From Prunella strophiata (taxonomy: Eukaryota > Chordata > Aves > Passeriformes > Prunellidae), in assembly GCA_036583965.1 (NCBI GenBank), contig JAZBQD010000027.1, positions 3,118,687-3,182,686 on the forward strand: a stretch of 64,000 bases of DNA. The letters run 5' to 3'. The notes beneath the pieces are model-generated. The model made no database searches and had not been told where the DNA came from. It worked only from the letters and a program-made list of their open reading frames with translations. Below are positions 25,831 to 39,400 of this stretch, in pieces (within the stretch, counting starts at the first letter, position 1; every line of letters starts with the position of its first letter). Position numbers and translations under genes: made by a program.

Positions 25831-26729
25831 AATTAACTGCAGATACAGTTTATCTCCAATTTTAAAATCTTTTTAATCATCTTTCTCTGTGTTTGTGACC
25901 TCCAAGTACCAGGAGAGTTACTCCGCAGTTCCCTGCTGTGTACAGGTAGAAGAAGAGACAAGGATGGGTCTTAGCAGTCCACAACGTTCTGTCTTGGGAA
26001 TAAATAGCTTTATTCCATATGTGCCAGTTCCCTGGCCTCTGACATCCTTGCTATTTACAGTGAAAATAGAGATGGACCTTCCAAACATGCACCTGAATGA
26101 GGCAGTAACAACAGGCCAGTGAAAGACAAGGCAATGCTTTAACTCCAATGAAAATCACATACTGGGGGCTTTTGTTTTAAAATGCCGTATTATGTTTTTC
26201 CTTGAAAAAGTTTAATTCAATTTGGTCCAATTAAGAAAAAATCCCAAGCAACATATAAGTTACAGGATGCCTTCTTTACGTCAGATCAGTGAAAAACTAT
26301 CTTTGACAAGATTGCCTTCAAAACACTGCAAATGTATTTGGAAACCAGTGTTTTTTCTTTCTTCTACTTGCAGGCTACTTAAATGAAAACACTTTATGGA
26401 ATAAGGTCTCTTTTTAGCTTAAAAACACAGATTTCTATCTCATGTCTGAGTCTCCGTGGTGCCTCCTGAGCACAGCAAGGACTAGTTCAGAGGACAGATC
26501 CAAACCAGCATTTTAGAAATATAAACCCAGTCTTTCTGAGAAATAATCCATTCACTCCCTGGGAATATCAGAAAAGACAGAAAAGTGATAGCACTAATAA
26601 TAAAAGCAAGACCTGCTGTTATTAGTAGAGGACCTATACAAAGTGCACGTTTAAATGAAGCTCATTTAAACATGCTCTGGTTTAATTAGATTTAGTTTAA
26701 CCACCTCAAAAAAATCCCAGCAGAACTTG

Positions 26730-26885
26730 TGGCGGGGCTTGGGCTGCTGCTCCCTGCTGTGAGCCCACCTGTTTCTGCCAGCCTCGCTGCCCTGGCACTC
26801 GGAAAATCCCGGGGCTGGCTCCGCAGGCTGGGGCGGGTCGCAGGGACCGCCTTCCAGACTGCCTCGACGCTGATGTTTCGGGGGA
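26730..26885. promoter_or_regulatory. Short GC- and CpG-rich patch
   Basis: Around 11 CpGs in 155 bp, including GGCGGGGC, CCCGGGG, GGGGCGGGTCGCAGG and CTCGACGCTG. The GGGGCGGG and GGCGGGGC words match Sp/KLF sites. The surrounding kilobases are AT-rich and CpG-poor. Too short for a classical CpG island; possible regulatory element about 2 kb from the larger patch at 28.9 kb. Confidence 0.35.
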
Positions 26886-27603
26886 AAAAGTTCTTTTGAG
26901 TTAAAAAATAGCTTTGGCTGTGATTTACTACGCTGAGAAAACAGAGAAGCAAATGCTGCTAAGCATCTAACTTTAAAAGATGGGAACAGACAAAATTTTA
27001 AGTACTTTTTTACACTCTGTGAAAGTAGTAAAAACTACGCTGTTTTAAGATAAACCTCCTCCCCAGTATAATAATCTTATATGTATATATTTTTAAAACC
27101 CCAAACCACACACAGAGATACAGCATATATTGGGAACAGTGTCTGTCCAGCTTTTGGCTGCATATTTGAATGCAGGAAAACCCTTCCCCATGGAATAGTT
27201 TCCTTCCCAGGGAGTGCTCAGAGCTTAACCCGAGTCCTGAGTAAGCAGCAGGAAGCACCTTTGGTAGCACAGAGAGGGCAGGCAGGAGGCTCCCGTGAGC
27301 CACAGGCAGCGAACGACAGGGACTATTTCTACATAAACAAGCCCAGGATCAGCTGAAGTTGTTGTTCACTGGCAAATGAAAATAAAGAGACAATTCAGAA
27401 TCAAAGGTGAGTCAAACAAAAAATATGTCCAATAAGAGGAGGCAGCCCAGACAATCAGTCAGATGCCAAAACATGTGACAGACCCAGAGGCAACTCCAAA
27501 ACAACCAAACCAACTGCCTGTGAAGTCTGCCAAGGAGCCAGATGCTCCTGCTTAAAAATATCTTCCGCTGCCTTGGCATCTGCATTTTCTGCCTGCCGTC
27601 AAA

Positions 27604-27655
27604 AGAGGAGGGAGGGGAAAATGGGAGAGCGGAGCGGGAGTAGGGGTGGGGGGCA
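27604..27655. repeat. G-rich purine stretch
   Basis: Several GGG or longer runs (GGAGGGAGGGG, ATGGGAG, GCGGGAG, AGGGGTGGGGGG) within about 50 bases. Plausible plus-strand G-quadruplex sequence, 1 kb from the CpG patch at 26.7-26.9 kb. Confidence 0.6.
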
Positions 27656-28234
27656 GCAACTAATAATATTTTTGCCATTTTCATTCTAAGTACTTCTGAT
27701 TATTCATTTGCAGTTTGTCATCATGTCTCCGGAGAGCAAAACAAAACCCCAGCCTGGCATAGGCTGGGAAGGGAGAAACAGGCAAAGCCCTTTATGCAGA
27801 AGGGAAAAAAATGAAGGGAAAGATCCAGTAATTCCACACTGCTTTGGGTGGCACGTTCCTGTTAAGGTGATAAAAAGCTAAAACTGCTGGAGTTGGCAGT
27901 TTACCACCTGGGAAAGCATCAGTGTGCCCACAACCCAGATGGAGCTGGGGACAGGATGCTGTAGCCTGCACACAGCCAGGGTGTCCCCAAGGTGCCCCAC
28001 ACTGTGTGGTGAGGACAAATGGGGAGTAAATTGTACTGAATCAATGTATTGCTGCTATTAACCACAGCAGCAGGTTTTGGGTCACAGAGGCTGCAGGTGC
28101 TCAACAGAGGCTAGAAACACACTTAATATTAACTTCATGAATGAAGACAGAAAATGTTGTTACTGTAGTTGTTGATTAAAACTGTTAAATAAAGTATATG
28201 TATTCTAAAAGTAGATTATTCAATAGGAAAAAGT

Positions 28235-28255
28235 AAAAAAAAAAAAAAAAAAAAA
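28235..28255. repeat. A21 homopolymer
   Basis: Run of A followed by GGGCCCAGCC. No adjoining retrotransposed gene is recognised. Confidence 0.9.
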
Positions 28256-28914
28256 GGGCCCAGCCAAAAGGAGAGAATTTGTGCAATGTCTGTTATTGGA
28301 GGAACTGTAATGCAAAAAAGTATTATCACATTTCACTTGTGTTGAAGGGCTTTCCCTCTTATATGTAAAAGTTTTCAAAGATGAATACACCCCTACAGAA
28401 ATTCAATTTTTGCTTGTGTTACCTGATTCCTTGAGCGGGAATCAGGAATCCTGCATGTGGTTTGTCCCTGTGTCCCAGAACTGATCGAAGCAAGAAATGT
28501 TTGTATTTCGAGGTGCCAGATGTGTCCCTCAGTGCTCCATCCCAAGCAGAGCTGTTGGGGCAGCGGGTACTGAACAAGACCAGGAATACAACACTCTGTT
28601 GGAGAGTGGCTTTACCTGAAAAGAGTGTTTGTTTTTGTGAGATAGAAATCAGAACATTATCTGTCTTCTGGGCTGCCTGGGTTGGGTTCTGAGTCAGAGG
28701 GTTTGGGACACTGGTGCTTTGGGAACTGCCTTGTAGTGACACAGTTCAAAGCCAAAAACCTGGTACTAAATGAGCGCCGTATCAGAGACCATCGCTGCCT
28801 TTTAGAAAGCAAACAGCACTGGAGGTCAGGCCTGAGCACAACCAGGATATAATTGCACCCCATAAAAGTCTCAGGAAGAACAGAGAGATTCCTTTGTGAT
28901 GTTTGACTCTCTTT

Positions 28915-29260
28915 CCCACTCGGATGCGTGGCGGTGTTTGTTTCAGGGCAAAGTTTCGCGCCGGCTGGTCGCCGGCAGAGAGGGCGAGCTCTGGGCTCGC
29001 AGCTTCTCTCGCAGTCCCTCGAGCAATCTGGCAGCCATGGGGCTGCCACCACCTTTTCTGCACTGAGAGGTTCAGCTCCAAAAATCTGCGCTACACCTTG
29101 GAGCCTGAATTTTGCATACAGAAGCCGTTTGCAAGGAAATGCAATCGCAGTAAATAAATAAGTAGCGGGAGCCAAACCAGCAGCGTGGTGAATCGACGGA
29201 AGAATTTCAAAGAAATTGAAAGAACTTGCGGTGACAAATGTTTCGTGCGAGTCTGGTACT
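28915..29260. promoter_or_regulatory. CpG-rich patch with an E2F-like site
   Basis: About 20 CpGs in 350 bp by eye. It contains TTTCGCGCC (28954-28962, the E2F consensus form), two GCCGGC palindromes at 28960-28965 and 28971-28976, and repeated CTCGCAG. It is flanked by CpG-poor DNA in the middle of the NFI intron. It could be an unmethylated enhancer, or the promoter of an unannotated or alternative transcript. Overlapping long open frames (28657-29175 minus, 28903-29157 plus) follow from the local scarcity of stop codons; I recognise no protein. Confidence 0.45.
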
Positions 29261-30253
29261 GAGATTGTAAGAATTTTGCATGTCTACATCAACTGACTGA
29301 TAGCAAAGGAGTTTCTAGTCCCCCTCATGGCACACACAAATGTCTGTTAAAGACATAAATATTTAAAAACAACAGCTAGACTAAGAGGGTTAGCTTTCAT
29401 TTCATCTAATTTGGCAAGCATTAGCTACACCCACCAGAAATCATTTTATTTTGTGTAATTTAATAGCAGATCTATTGTAGCATCGCAGTTTCTGACATGC
29501 CGAAACAAATCAATGTGGCCTTTTTTTAAAGCTGAGAATTAATACAAGGCTGTATTTCAAATGTTAGATGGAAATCAATAAAGATGAAAATCTTACTGTG
29601 TTATTCACTTATTTTCATCCTCTGCTGCAAAGTTTATTTGCCTCTCTGCATGCAATGCAGAGACTTTGATCCTTGTTCAAATATCTCTGATTTTTTACAT
29701 CCCTTATGTTTGATCTGGTTCTCAGGTGAGAATTATTGGCAGAACTTGTTAGAATTACACCTGCCAATGGCAGCAACATGAAATTATATAAACTGTACTG
29801 TGCATGCCCTTTGGAGTCTTACACAGCAAAATAATATTCCCACAGAAATCAATCTGAGATTTTAATTTATTAAACCCTCTCTCTCTTCCCCCCCACCTTA
29901 AAGGGATAGATGGAGATGCGGAGGAAGAAGCGAGATAACATCAAGTAAAGCAGGTTTCGAATAGTCACGGATGACCTTCACAATATAGCGTTTTGCAATT
30001 TTGGGTGGATTAGAGGAAACTAATGATGGCTTTGAAATGAGCTTTTGGATAAAGCTTGGGAAACTCTAATCATTACAAATCCACTACTTAAGAGAACAAT
30101 TCCATGTAGCACACTGCAGATTTAAAGCATACATCTCTTATTTTCTTTCCTCCTCTCAACAAGCTTATTTTGCTTTCAGTTATTCCAGTCTTCTTATAGG
30201 AGCCCTGAGACTGTTTTCATTTTCAGCCATGCCTTTAAATTTAAGGGAGCCTA

Positions 30254-30270
30254 TTTTTTTTTTTTTTTTT
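30254..30270. repeat. T17 homopolymer
   Basis: Poly-T between GCCTA and GCCTGG. Low-complexity only. Confidence 0.9.
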
Positions 30271-30334
30271 GCCTGGTGTTGTCCTTACAGTGCCTTTTGC
30301 TTTTAGTTTAGGACTCATAGAGTTAACAGACTGG

Positions 30335-30351
30335 GAGAGAGAGAGAGAGAG
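30335..30351. repeat. (GA)8 microsatellite
   Basis: Eight GA units followed by GGAAAAAAA. Short simple repeat in the intron. Confidence 0.9.
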
Positions 30352-33300
30352 GAAAAAAACCCAACCACTTGCATTAAGCCTGAAGCCTGTCACCTTTTCT
30401 TGGCAATTACACTGCTAATGGCTGGGTCCCAAGCAAAGTGGCAAAGAATATCTCTTCTCACGTTCCCAACTCACAGTGCATTCCCAAATACCAGATGGTG
30501 TTTTTGGAATCCGTTTCACTATGTTTGATATGACAATACTTTTGTATAATGTTAAATTATATATAACTATTTCAAATAGCCGATACCAGAACAAGGCTAG
30601 AAAAGGAATATTAGATGCAAGGAGGAAAGAGAGAAACTGAAGACTGAGGGTTTTCATCTCCTGTCGTATCTCGTGTCTCTCAGATTTTTGTGTAATTTGA
30701 ACAAAGAGGAAATAAAAGTGGTCCAACAGACTAGCTCTTACAGTGGTACTATACAGAAATGGTGTTGCTTCCTTCCCAGAATTTGGTGTACATCTTAGGC
30801 TGCCTGCCAGCTCTACAGGAGGCAAGTGCAAGATCATAAATAGTGCAGGGAAAGCAGGGAAAAAGAAAAGGGGGGAAAAATCTCAGTCACAAGTAAAAAA
30901 GTCCCACCATTTTCCTTACAGATTTTTCCTTGAAATCTTAGGAAAAACGAGTGCCAGAAAGTTCAGGAGAGGTAAACTGGTACATCTCCATTAACCTCAG
31001 GGGAGCTGTGCCAGCTGACAGGGGCATTTGGCTCAAGATATTTAAGTTGAAATAACTTGGATCTATGGAGCAAGTCATCTATACATCCTGCTGAAGGTGA
31101 ATCCAATCTTGCTTGCCCAGATTAGCAATTCCAGTTTTATATTAACACTGATAGACTCACAGGAGTTGGAAAACACCCATTGGAATCAGGCCTGCAGATT
31201 TAGTTGCAATGCAATTCATCATGCCTGGAGAGAAGTAGCTCAGTCATTCCTCAGGAGATAACCAGGACCTCAGCTTTAGGGGGAACAAACATTTTCCTTT
31301 CATTGACTACACTATAAACAGTTTCTCAAGAACAGGAAGAAAATGCACTACTGAGGCAAAAAGTATTCAGGGTATTTAGTGTCCCGTCAGTCTGACAGTG
31401 ATGCCACTCCCATTATCAGAATCCCCTCCTCTAAATACTGGTTAGTTTTATGATTTCTAAACTGAAATTGTTTATTCTAATGTACCCAGGAACTTTGTTT
31501 TCTTCCATCCCCATTTCTGCTCAAGGCACATTTTAACAATCAGCAAGCTTTCAGGATAAACGCTTACCAACAAAAGCACTTCCCAAGTCTAACTGCAACA
31601 TGAATATTGAAACTATAAGGACACTTCACAAGTAATTTGTCTAGTTGAATCAGTTTTGTTTCTGCATATGCCAGAAACCTGTCCAAGTGAAGGTTTCATT
31701 CATATGGCTACACACAAGCAACTCACCACATAAGTACTTACTTTTTACACAACAAAATACTGATTTTTCCCTCTTGATTACTCACACTGCCAGCATACAG
31801 TAAAGATTATCAAGCCCTCAAAGGATCATACAGATCCAGTGACTACTACATAATTAACAATAACTTGTAGTAATGCAATTTAAGAGTCTTTTTAATGGGC
31901 ATAGATGGCAGAATGTATAGCCCATCTTTCTTTGTCATCCTAGAAAAGGGGCCCCATGCGGAGCTGCTGGTTGCTGAGTGATGCTTTGTAGTCTGTACCA
32001 GACAGTTGCACAGTACCAGCTGCATTGGCAGGTAGCCGAAGTGCAAAGAGATAGCTGCCAAGCTATGCTATACAAAGGCAGCAGTGCCAGAGAGAAAGGG
32101 ACCTTTGCATGAAGTCACCTTTGACCCTGAAGCCAGCATGGATCCCATATTCATCAATTCCAGACAATTGCATCTTTCATTCCACCACAAACTATGATTA
32201 GAAAGGGCCCGTTTGTGATAGTGATTGTTAGTTTACAGTTCCCAGAGATTGGATTATTTAATCTTTAGTTCTGTTGGCAGCAATATTTTCCCTAACCTTT
32301 TGTAGTAGTGTGCCAGTGATAATCTAGCATATGTATATAGGGAGATATACACACACATACACAGAGGCACCTCCCTTCCCCATCAAAACTGGGTAAAGAG
32401 AGAGAGATGCACAGAAAAAACCAAAGCACACAAAATTCACTTTGTTTGGCAATCACTGTGCTAATGTATATTTGGAGAATTCAGCCTGGAAAGTGCAGAG
32501 CACTCTGAGTGCAGCAGCATCTCAGCTTCTGCCCACAGACCTGACTTTCCTGCAGTTCTTTCTGCTTGATGGGAAAGCTTTTGCTTTGGAATATTTGGAT
32601 TGTCAAAAGCATTATTTTTGCATTCAACAGCAGATTAATCTTGAAAAAAAATTCTATAAATACTGACCCTAGTAGCACATGCAAAAATAAGTAGTTAAAC
32701 ATTTAAATGGACTCATGAGAAAACCACAAAAGACAGACAAACTCACTGTCTCAGGGGAGTGGGGAGAGACAGTGCATGGAATAAAAGCAGCAGGGAAGTG
32801 TCTAGGCCTGGTTCCTGCCTCTGCTCTCCCGTGTGTCCAGCTTTTATAGTGTGAGTCCTATTGAAATCCGTGGCAGAGCTCACAAGGTGCGTGTGCCTGT
32901 CGGCACTTGAATTGCAGTCAATGGGTCTTCAACAGTAAACTGCCCCCTTATCCCACCCAGACTTCATCCAGCACTTCCTCAAGCAGTAAACAAGTCACAA
33001 TCAACAAGTAGGAAAAGAGCATAAGGTGACTGAGAATATAAGTCTTAACAAAAACTTTCCATAGTGTTTAGCAGAAAAAAGCGTAAAAAATGCCACCAGA
33101 ACCAAGTGAAGAACTACCGTTTGTAATTGGAAATGGAGAGAAAAGAGAAGGAAAAAAAAAAGCGAGTCTATAAAACTTTCATGAAAATATTTTTTGATCT
33201 GCTCCTTTGGTCTGATCTCAGAGGTGTTGGCCAAAGGGAAAAAAAATCCCTCTACCTGAAGGCTGGCCGTATTGTGCTGCACCTGACTTCTGGCTCACAT

Positions 33301-34575
33301 GCAAGACCGTCTGTTCTTTATTTTCACTCTGTATGAAGCTAATGGAATTTGCAGTTGATTAACCTCAAATCTGGAGTAATGATCCAGCCTGGGACTGCAG
33401 CTGGCAATGCTGGGGCTATTTGTACTTCTTAACTGAGTAAGACAGCAACAAGTGTAGTGGCACAAAGGTAAAGATCCCGGGTAGATGGGTGAGTGTCAGG
33501 GGTGCCATAAAAGGAGGAGAGAACGTGACCTGAGAGTGCAGATCCTGTACCCCCCTCCCCACGAAGAGGTCGGAGCACTAACTCTTAGAAAAATTAATTG
33601 CAAGATAATACAATATGAAGTATATTGCTACAATTATTCAATTATATTCTACAGAGGACACTCAGACCACAAGATTTACCCTTCTTGCATAATGAATCCA
33701 TGCATTAGGAAAAGGTCATCTGTTAAGGAACAGTTTCTTTAGAAAAATTAGGAGCAGAGGGTCCTAAAATTTCTCTACAACTTCTGTTTGTAGGAGAAAA
33801 AGCAAAGTCTTTGTTATATTGACACCTCAAAATAAAATTCAGAGACTTACACAGTATTGTGTCTATTTATTACTGCTAATTAATTATTCTGTCTGAAATA
33901 TGAAAAATCACAGCTGAATCACTGCAGATAAACACCACCAGAAGAGAATTCAAGCACTTTTCTTAGTTAATAAATGAATTTATGCTTTCTCCTTCACAAT
34001 TGTTCAAAGCTTCAATGAACAGAGTTACACAAACGTGCACCAAACCTCAGAACTAATTTAGTTTAGCAAGTGCTTCACACATCTTCGTTTACTGAACAAT
34101 GTTACTTTCAAATCACGACAACATTCTTCCTTCCTCGCCTCATGACTAATACAGTGTTATTCAAGCCACTCCTCTTCAGACACTTCAGATCTTTACAATT
34201 TTTTTCCCCAGCATTACCACCTGATTTTTAATTAAAATTAAACTGAGAGAGTTCCTTCCACTGATGCAAATCCTGCAACCCCAGGCCAGTTACAGGCATT
34301 ACACATTTTTTCTTCCACGGCATCATTTGGAAGAGGAACTTCTACAAAGAGGTAGGTAAAGCAAGCTGAGATGAGCTGTGCTTGGTCCTGAGCTCTTATG
34401 CTGCTCATTGGATAAATGTCTTAATGTGATGTAGTGAAAACAATTTTTCACTCTGAGGAAGATCATTCTTCTCATCTTATACAAGTCTTGTCAAATTAAT
34501 GACTACTAGTGGACTTTCCTAACACTGCATTACTGTCTGTATTTTATTTATATATCGTGCATGTAAATATACATG

Positions 34576-34613
34576 TGCACACGCACACACACACGCACTG
34601 TGTGTACTATATG
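34576..34613. repeat. Imperfect CA/TG microsatellite
   Basis: GTGCACACGCACACACACAC, then GCACTGTGTGTACTATATGT. CA units followed by TG units form a small inverted arrangement able to fold back. Confidence 0.7.
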
Positions 34614-36415
34614 TCAACAACTAATCAAAAATTGTTTGCCCACAAGCATATGTGAAAAATTCATCTAAATAATTGTACATTTAATTTTTAATGAAATCCC
34701 AGTAATCCACCCAATTTACCAAACTCCTACTTAATATGAAACAGTGGCAGGCACGGAGATGCCTGAGTCTTACACAGTGTGAGCATTCGTACCACTTCAG
34801 GCATCCTCAGTCAAGATTTATTAAAATATTATCTTGATTTGGAGATCACTGCTTTTACTTGTGTACAGAGTGAAGAAGCATATGCTATATGAGTAACCCA
34901 TAGTGTTTGGCTTAAAGGCAAAATAAAAGTCAGCAATAAATAAACAGTAAAAAACAGACTGCTGGGAGATGGAAAGACTCACAGTCTTTCCTGTCTTTAG
35001 TTCCCTAATTCTGCAAGCCCTTATATTCACAAATAACTTTTATTTTTAAAAAGGCAAATACTGCAATTATAGCATTAACAAATATTTTTAAAAACCTATT
35101 AATTACAATTTAACAGCCTTTCTGAGGTGAGTTTTCTTATTCTATTCCATACAAGGGGAAGATGAGAAATAAAGGAATTAAAGTGATAGTTTTGGCAGAC
35201 CTGTACAGAAACCAAGGGAAACACATTGCACATCTGCTTGTGAGAGCTCATATTTAAAGCAGGCCACCTGCATTTTTCAGGTGCAAACACCTTCAGCATA
35301 CAAACAATTCCACACCAAGCTCATGCACACCTGTCCCAGAGTGTGCATGCAGAAAACTTGTCAGAACAAAGGAATCTGCAGCCATGAACATGTATATGGG
35401 AGTGCAGGTGTTTGAGTGTTTCAACCCAGAGTACATGAACAGATGTTTGCATCATATTGAAATTGTCACCATCCTCAAAACTCTGCAGCTCTGCTGTTCC
35501 ACCCTTATCAGTTTGTATTTTTCATATTCCAGAAGGCCTTGTCTCACACTGCTTTTCAGGCTACAACTGCCATGTGTTTTGGCTCTAGCCCCTTATCCTG
35601 TTGCAAGGGAACATAAAAGTCCCCAGCCCATCTATCTCTCTGTTCTTAGGCAGCCAATAATCACTTTTTGACTAGATAAAACATTTTTTTCATTGGGGCT
35701 TTTTGCTCTTTCCTCTCTGCATTTCACTATTGCAAAGATATTGGGGTTTATGAAGTATCAGTTCCATGATCAAGGAGTAGATTCAAAAACTGAGGCAAGT
35801 AAGAGGAAGGTGGACTGCACCATTCAGAGATGAGGTCAGCTGGTTCCAGGAGGGAGAGGTTGAGGTGCTGTGACACCACACTTTGTCAAGCTGCAGGTGG
35901 GAGACACCAGGAGGCAGGGCTGTGGGACATGACCAGTGGAGCATCAGACTTTTCTGAATCCCTGTGCCACAGGGGCAGCCTGGTCTTCACATTTTTTGCC
36001 CCCTTGTTTCCCTTTTCTCAGTTACCACTGGACAGAGTTTACAACAAAGTTCCCTGAAACATTCCCTAAAATTCTGGAACAGAGCAGATGCAATCAGAAG
36101 TGCTTGCACTGTTGGTCATGGGGGACATCTCGTGGAGCTGCCACAGAACCTTGCTCTGTTCAGCCTCTGCTGCTGTCCTGTGGCTCTTTGGCTTCCTGCT
36201 GTGTAGTTGCCTCAGTGCAGAAGAGTTTGGGCAAATGAGGAACTGCTCTGCAATTCAAACCCTGCCTCTGCATCCAAAGAGAGGAAAATAAACCACAAAG
36301 TTGTCTGTGCAGTGGTCCAGTTACTGGAGGACCTGAGCAGTTGGTAGCCCATATGTTACTGAATGGGATTTTAAGTAATTGAAAAGAAACAACTTCAAGA
36401 AGTGATTGGAGAAGG

Positions 36416-36433
36416 AAAAAAAAAAAAAAAAAA
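36416..36433. repeat. A18 homopolymer
   Basis: Poly-A following GAGAAGG. Low-complexity only. Confidence 0.9.
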
Positions 36434-39400
36434 CCCATCCTGTGGTTCACTTTCTCTGCTCAGATGTGATCTCTTGGCCACTGCTCTTCCTAATGCCAGG
36501 GGACATTCTGACATCACAGCCTGCCCTCCCTTCAGTCTCCTTTACAGTGCTGGTACTGAGCACCCTCTCTTTGGTCCATGCTCTTCCTTCTATTCTTTAC
36601 ACTTTCAGCTCTTGACACAAACTTATGTTAGAAATTACCAAAGATCACTGCTTGCCAGGAACCAGGCCCTCACCAAGGGTTTCCCACCATTATAAGCCTC
36701 TGTCCTCTTTCTACATACCCTTATACTTCCCTGGAAGGTATTTCTCCCATTTGTCTGTGGAATACTTAGAAAACTTCATTAAGAACAAAAAAGAATGGGT
36801 GCCCATAGAAAAATAACAAATTTCAACAACTCTACATATCTCCATAATGAAAAAGTTGCATCCTAAAATCAGATGAGACGGTTATAATTTGTAAAAGAAG
36901 TTACTATTTTCCTTAAAATTGTTTGAGCATTATTCATTGATTTTTGAACAAGAGGGAAGCCCTTGTGTGTATTAAGTAGTGCCTTATGCTAATTTCATTC
37001 CATGCACATGGCAGACAGAGAGCTGATTTCCTTCAGAAACCAAGGTAAAAGGAAAGGAAGCAACAAGTCCTAATTTGTCTAAACTGAAAGTCCTCATTAG
37101 CAACAGATCATGAGTAAAGTTGAGTTTCACTTGTGTTTGCTTATAATCCTTGAAAACTTGTCCCATTTGTGCTCTTGTAAAACCCTAGTGATTTACCTTT
37201 CAGTCACTGCCCTAAATAATCCATTTAACTCATTCTTCTTAACCTACCCTCTTTCAAATAAAATCACAAAAAAAATTCTAGTAAAAAGTCCTGGCAAAGA
37301 GAAGTGCACATGCAAGTTGTCTCTATTTGTTCCTCACAGTAAATATAAATATTGACTTAATTATCAAATTAAGCAGATTTTTTTCTTTTCTTATTGAACA
37401 CAAAAGGTTAACTTGGGTCACTTTGAAATACTCTTTATATTCCCTTGACATAAACCAATAAGACATGCTCTACTTTCCATTTTCTTCACCAGTATATTTC
37501 CATGCGGAAATCAGGTTTAGACTAATTGAATTCCGGATTTAAAAAAAAAAAAATTATGGAAAAACTCCCCTCTAATTTACTCACAGACTCTCAGTTATGG
37601 AAATACCCTGTCAGTGACCATGTACACCCTGTGCCTTTTGAGTTAGTAGTGTTTAAAGCAGAAAGGCCTATTTGAGAGCACTGTTTGTGCTCTTAATTTC
37701 CACACTGCTCCTATTGACAACCTCAATCCGTGTGTGCGACTCCAATTGGGTTGTGAAATTAATATGGCTGTTTGCGTACATCAAGGGCAACCTGCACTCC
37801 TTTGAAAGCAAGGGCATTGCAATTATGGGTAGTAAGAGCCTACAAGCTTATAGTGCCATCTGTACTATCCAACACTTCCACCCATCCCTACTTGTATTGC
37901 TAACTTTGTGTTTCACAGCCTCTGAAAAAAAAAAAACAAACCACCAAAGAACAACAGATACGCTTATACAGGCAAAATATTTTGAATCTCACTCCACTAG
38001 TCAACACATCTATTTAATCTGTTTTAATGATTTTTATCTTACTGAGAATTACTCTTCATTTATCTCCTCTATGGAAAATAGATCCAGAGATCTCCATTGC
38101 GGTGAATGTAAGGGCTAAAACCTTTGTGTAAAAGAGCTACTGCAGGTTTGTGCAGCACCTGATCCTCACTCAGACCAGCTTCTCCTGCTTCAAAATCAGT
38201 TGAATTTCTTGGGAGTATGGCAGGGCCTCTGCTTTTTGTGGGTAGATAGAGTATGAGTGTATTCCATGTGCAAAGTGTGTATTTGAACACGTACAAAGTG
38301 TTCAAGCACGTGAAACGAGCTCTGTAATTACTACCTGCAGCACTTGTGAAAGAGGTTCCTAGTGACACTCATGGAAATAACAAAGATATTATCAGTCCAA
38401 ACCATGCTGTTATGTACCAGAATATTTGTTTTCAAATGTCAATGAAGAAACAACTCTATTCATCCTAAAATAATCTTTAAATATTAATCAGTGTGAGTGG
38501 CCACATCTGAGGGAGAGGGATGCTTCAAACAGCACAGTGAGATTCTTTTCACACTGGGATTAAAGCATGGGAACCTTTTAATAAACGAAAAATGTTCTTC
38601 TGTCCTATGAAGTTAAGGAAAGCAAATGTCTATTTCCTTATTTGTAAAAAGTTTCAGATCAGTTGTACAGAAACTACAGGGAGCTTTGCGGCAAAAAGTG
38701 TCAGAATATTCTTATATTTTCATCTCCATTTCCACTATACTCCCAGTGTAGTGGGGGACTTGCCAAAAGTATAAAGGCCAGACTGCCAGAAACCATCACA
38801 AGCATCCCAGTATGTTTAAAGATCCAGTGTTGCTGTTTAAACTAGGAGTACATGATTAGATTAAAATCGAGATGTTAGACCTTTCAGGTTGTATCTATCT
38901 TCTCTGGTTTTAAACACAGTTTTGACACCTTCCAATCTCAGTCCAGTGTGTAAAATTAAATGATGGTGAGTGGTAGAACAGAGACTTCTCAGGTACAGCA
39001 CAGACTGAGCTGGGAAGTTCTTGTGTTCATCCTTCACAACATAGACCCTCCAGATCGTGCTGTTACTAGCTTTCCCAACTATCACAATGATTTCACAACC
39101 AGGGGCATGATGAGCTCTGGAACTCAGGCATGGGGATCACAATCAAGAATGAGCTGGCCCTTAAGGGGACAAAGCTGTGCCCTTCCTCCTGGTGACACAG
39201 ATACCTACACAACGTCCTCCTCCCGGCCAGCACCGAGCGAGGACGTCACGTCTCCATCTCCTGCCTCAGTGGGCAGCACTGGGAGCCCAGACAAAGTTTT
39301 TTTGCATAAACAGGCTTTTCTCTCCAGCCTTTCCTCAGACTGTCCCACAGCTACACCATGGTGTCACAACAGATGTGGAAGTTTCTGAGGGGAAGAGGGT

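Larger units (their letters stand above)
19138..26729. other. Noncoding intronic DNA, repeat-poor
   Basis: Contains the (AC)12 array, the small duplication at 24.76 kb and a T tract at 23341-23353. A stop-free plus-strand frame at 22149-22847 (about 233 codons) is the longest in the window but has no early ATG and no recognised similarity. No transposon identified. Confidence 0.6.

Noticed and set aside
28657..29175. 172-codon minus-strand open frame over the CpG patch
   Set aside because: Starts at TTG, no family resemblance; stop codons are rarer in GC-rich DNA. Kept only as part of the CpG-patch finding.
37672..38118. 148-codon plus-strand frame with a hydrophobic, signal-like start
   Set aside because: Start is TTG, not ATG; later half is low-information Ser/Lys/Thr sequence; no splice or promoter context.
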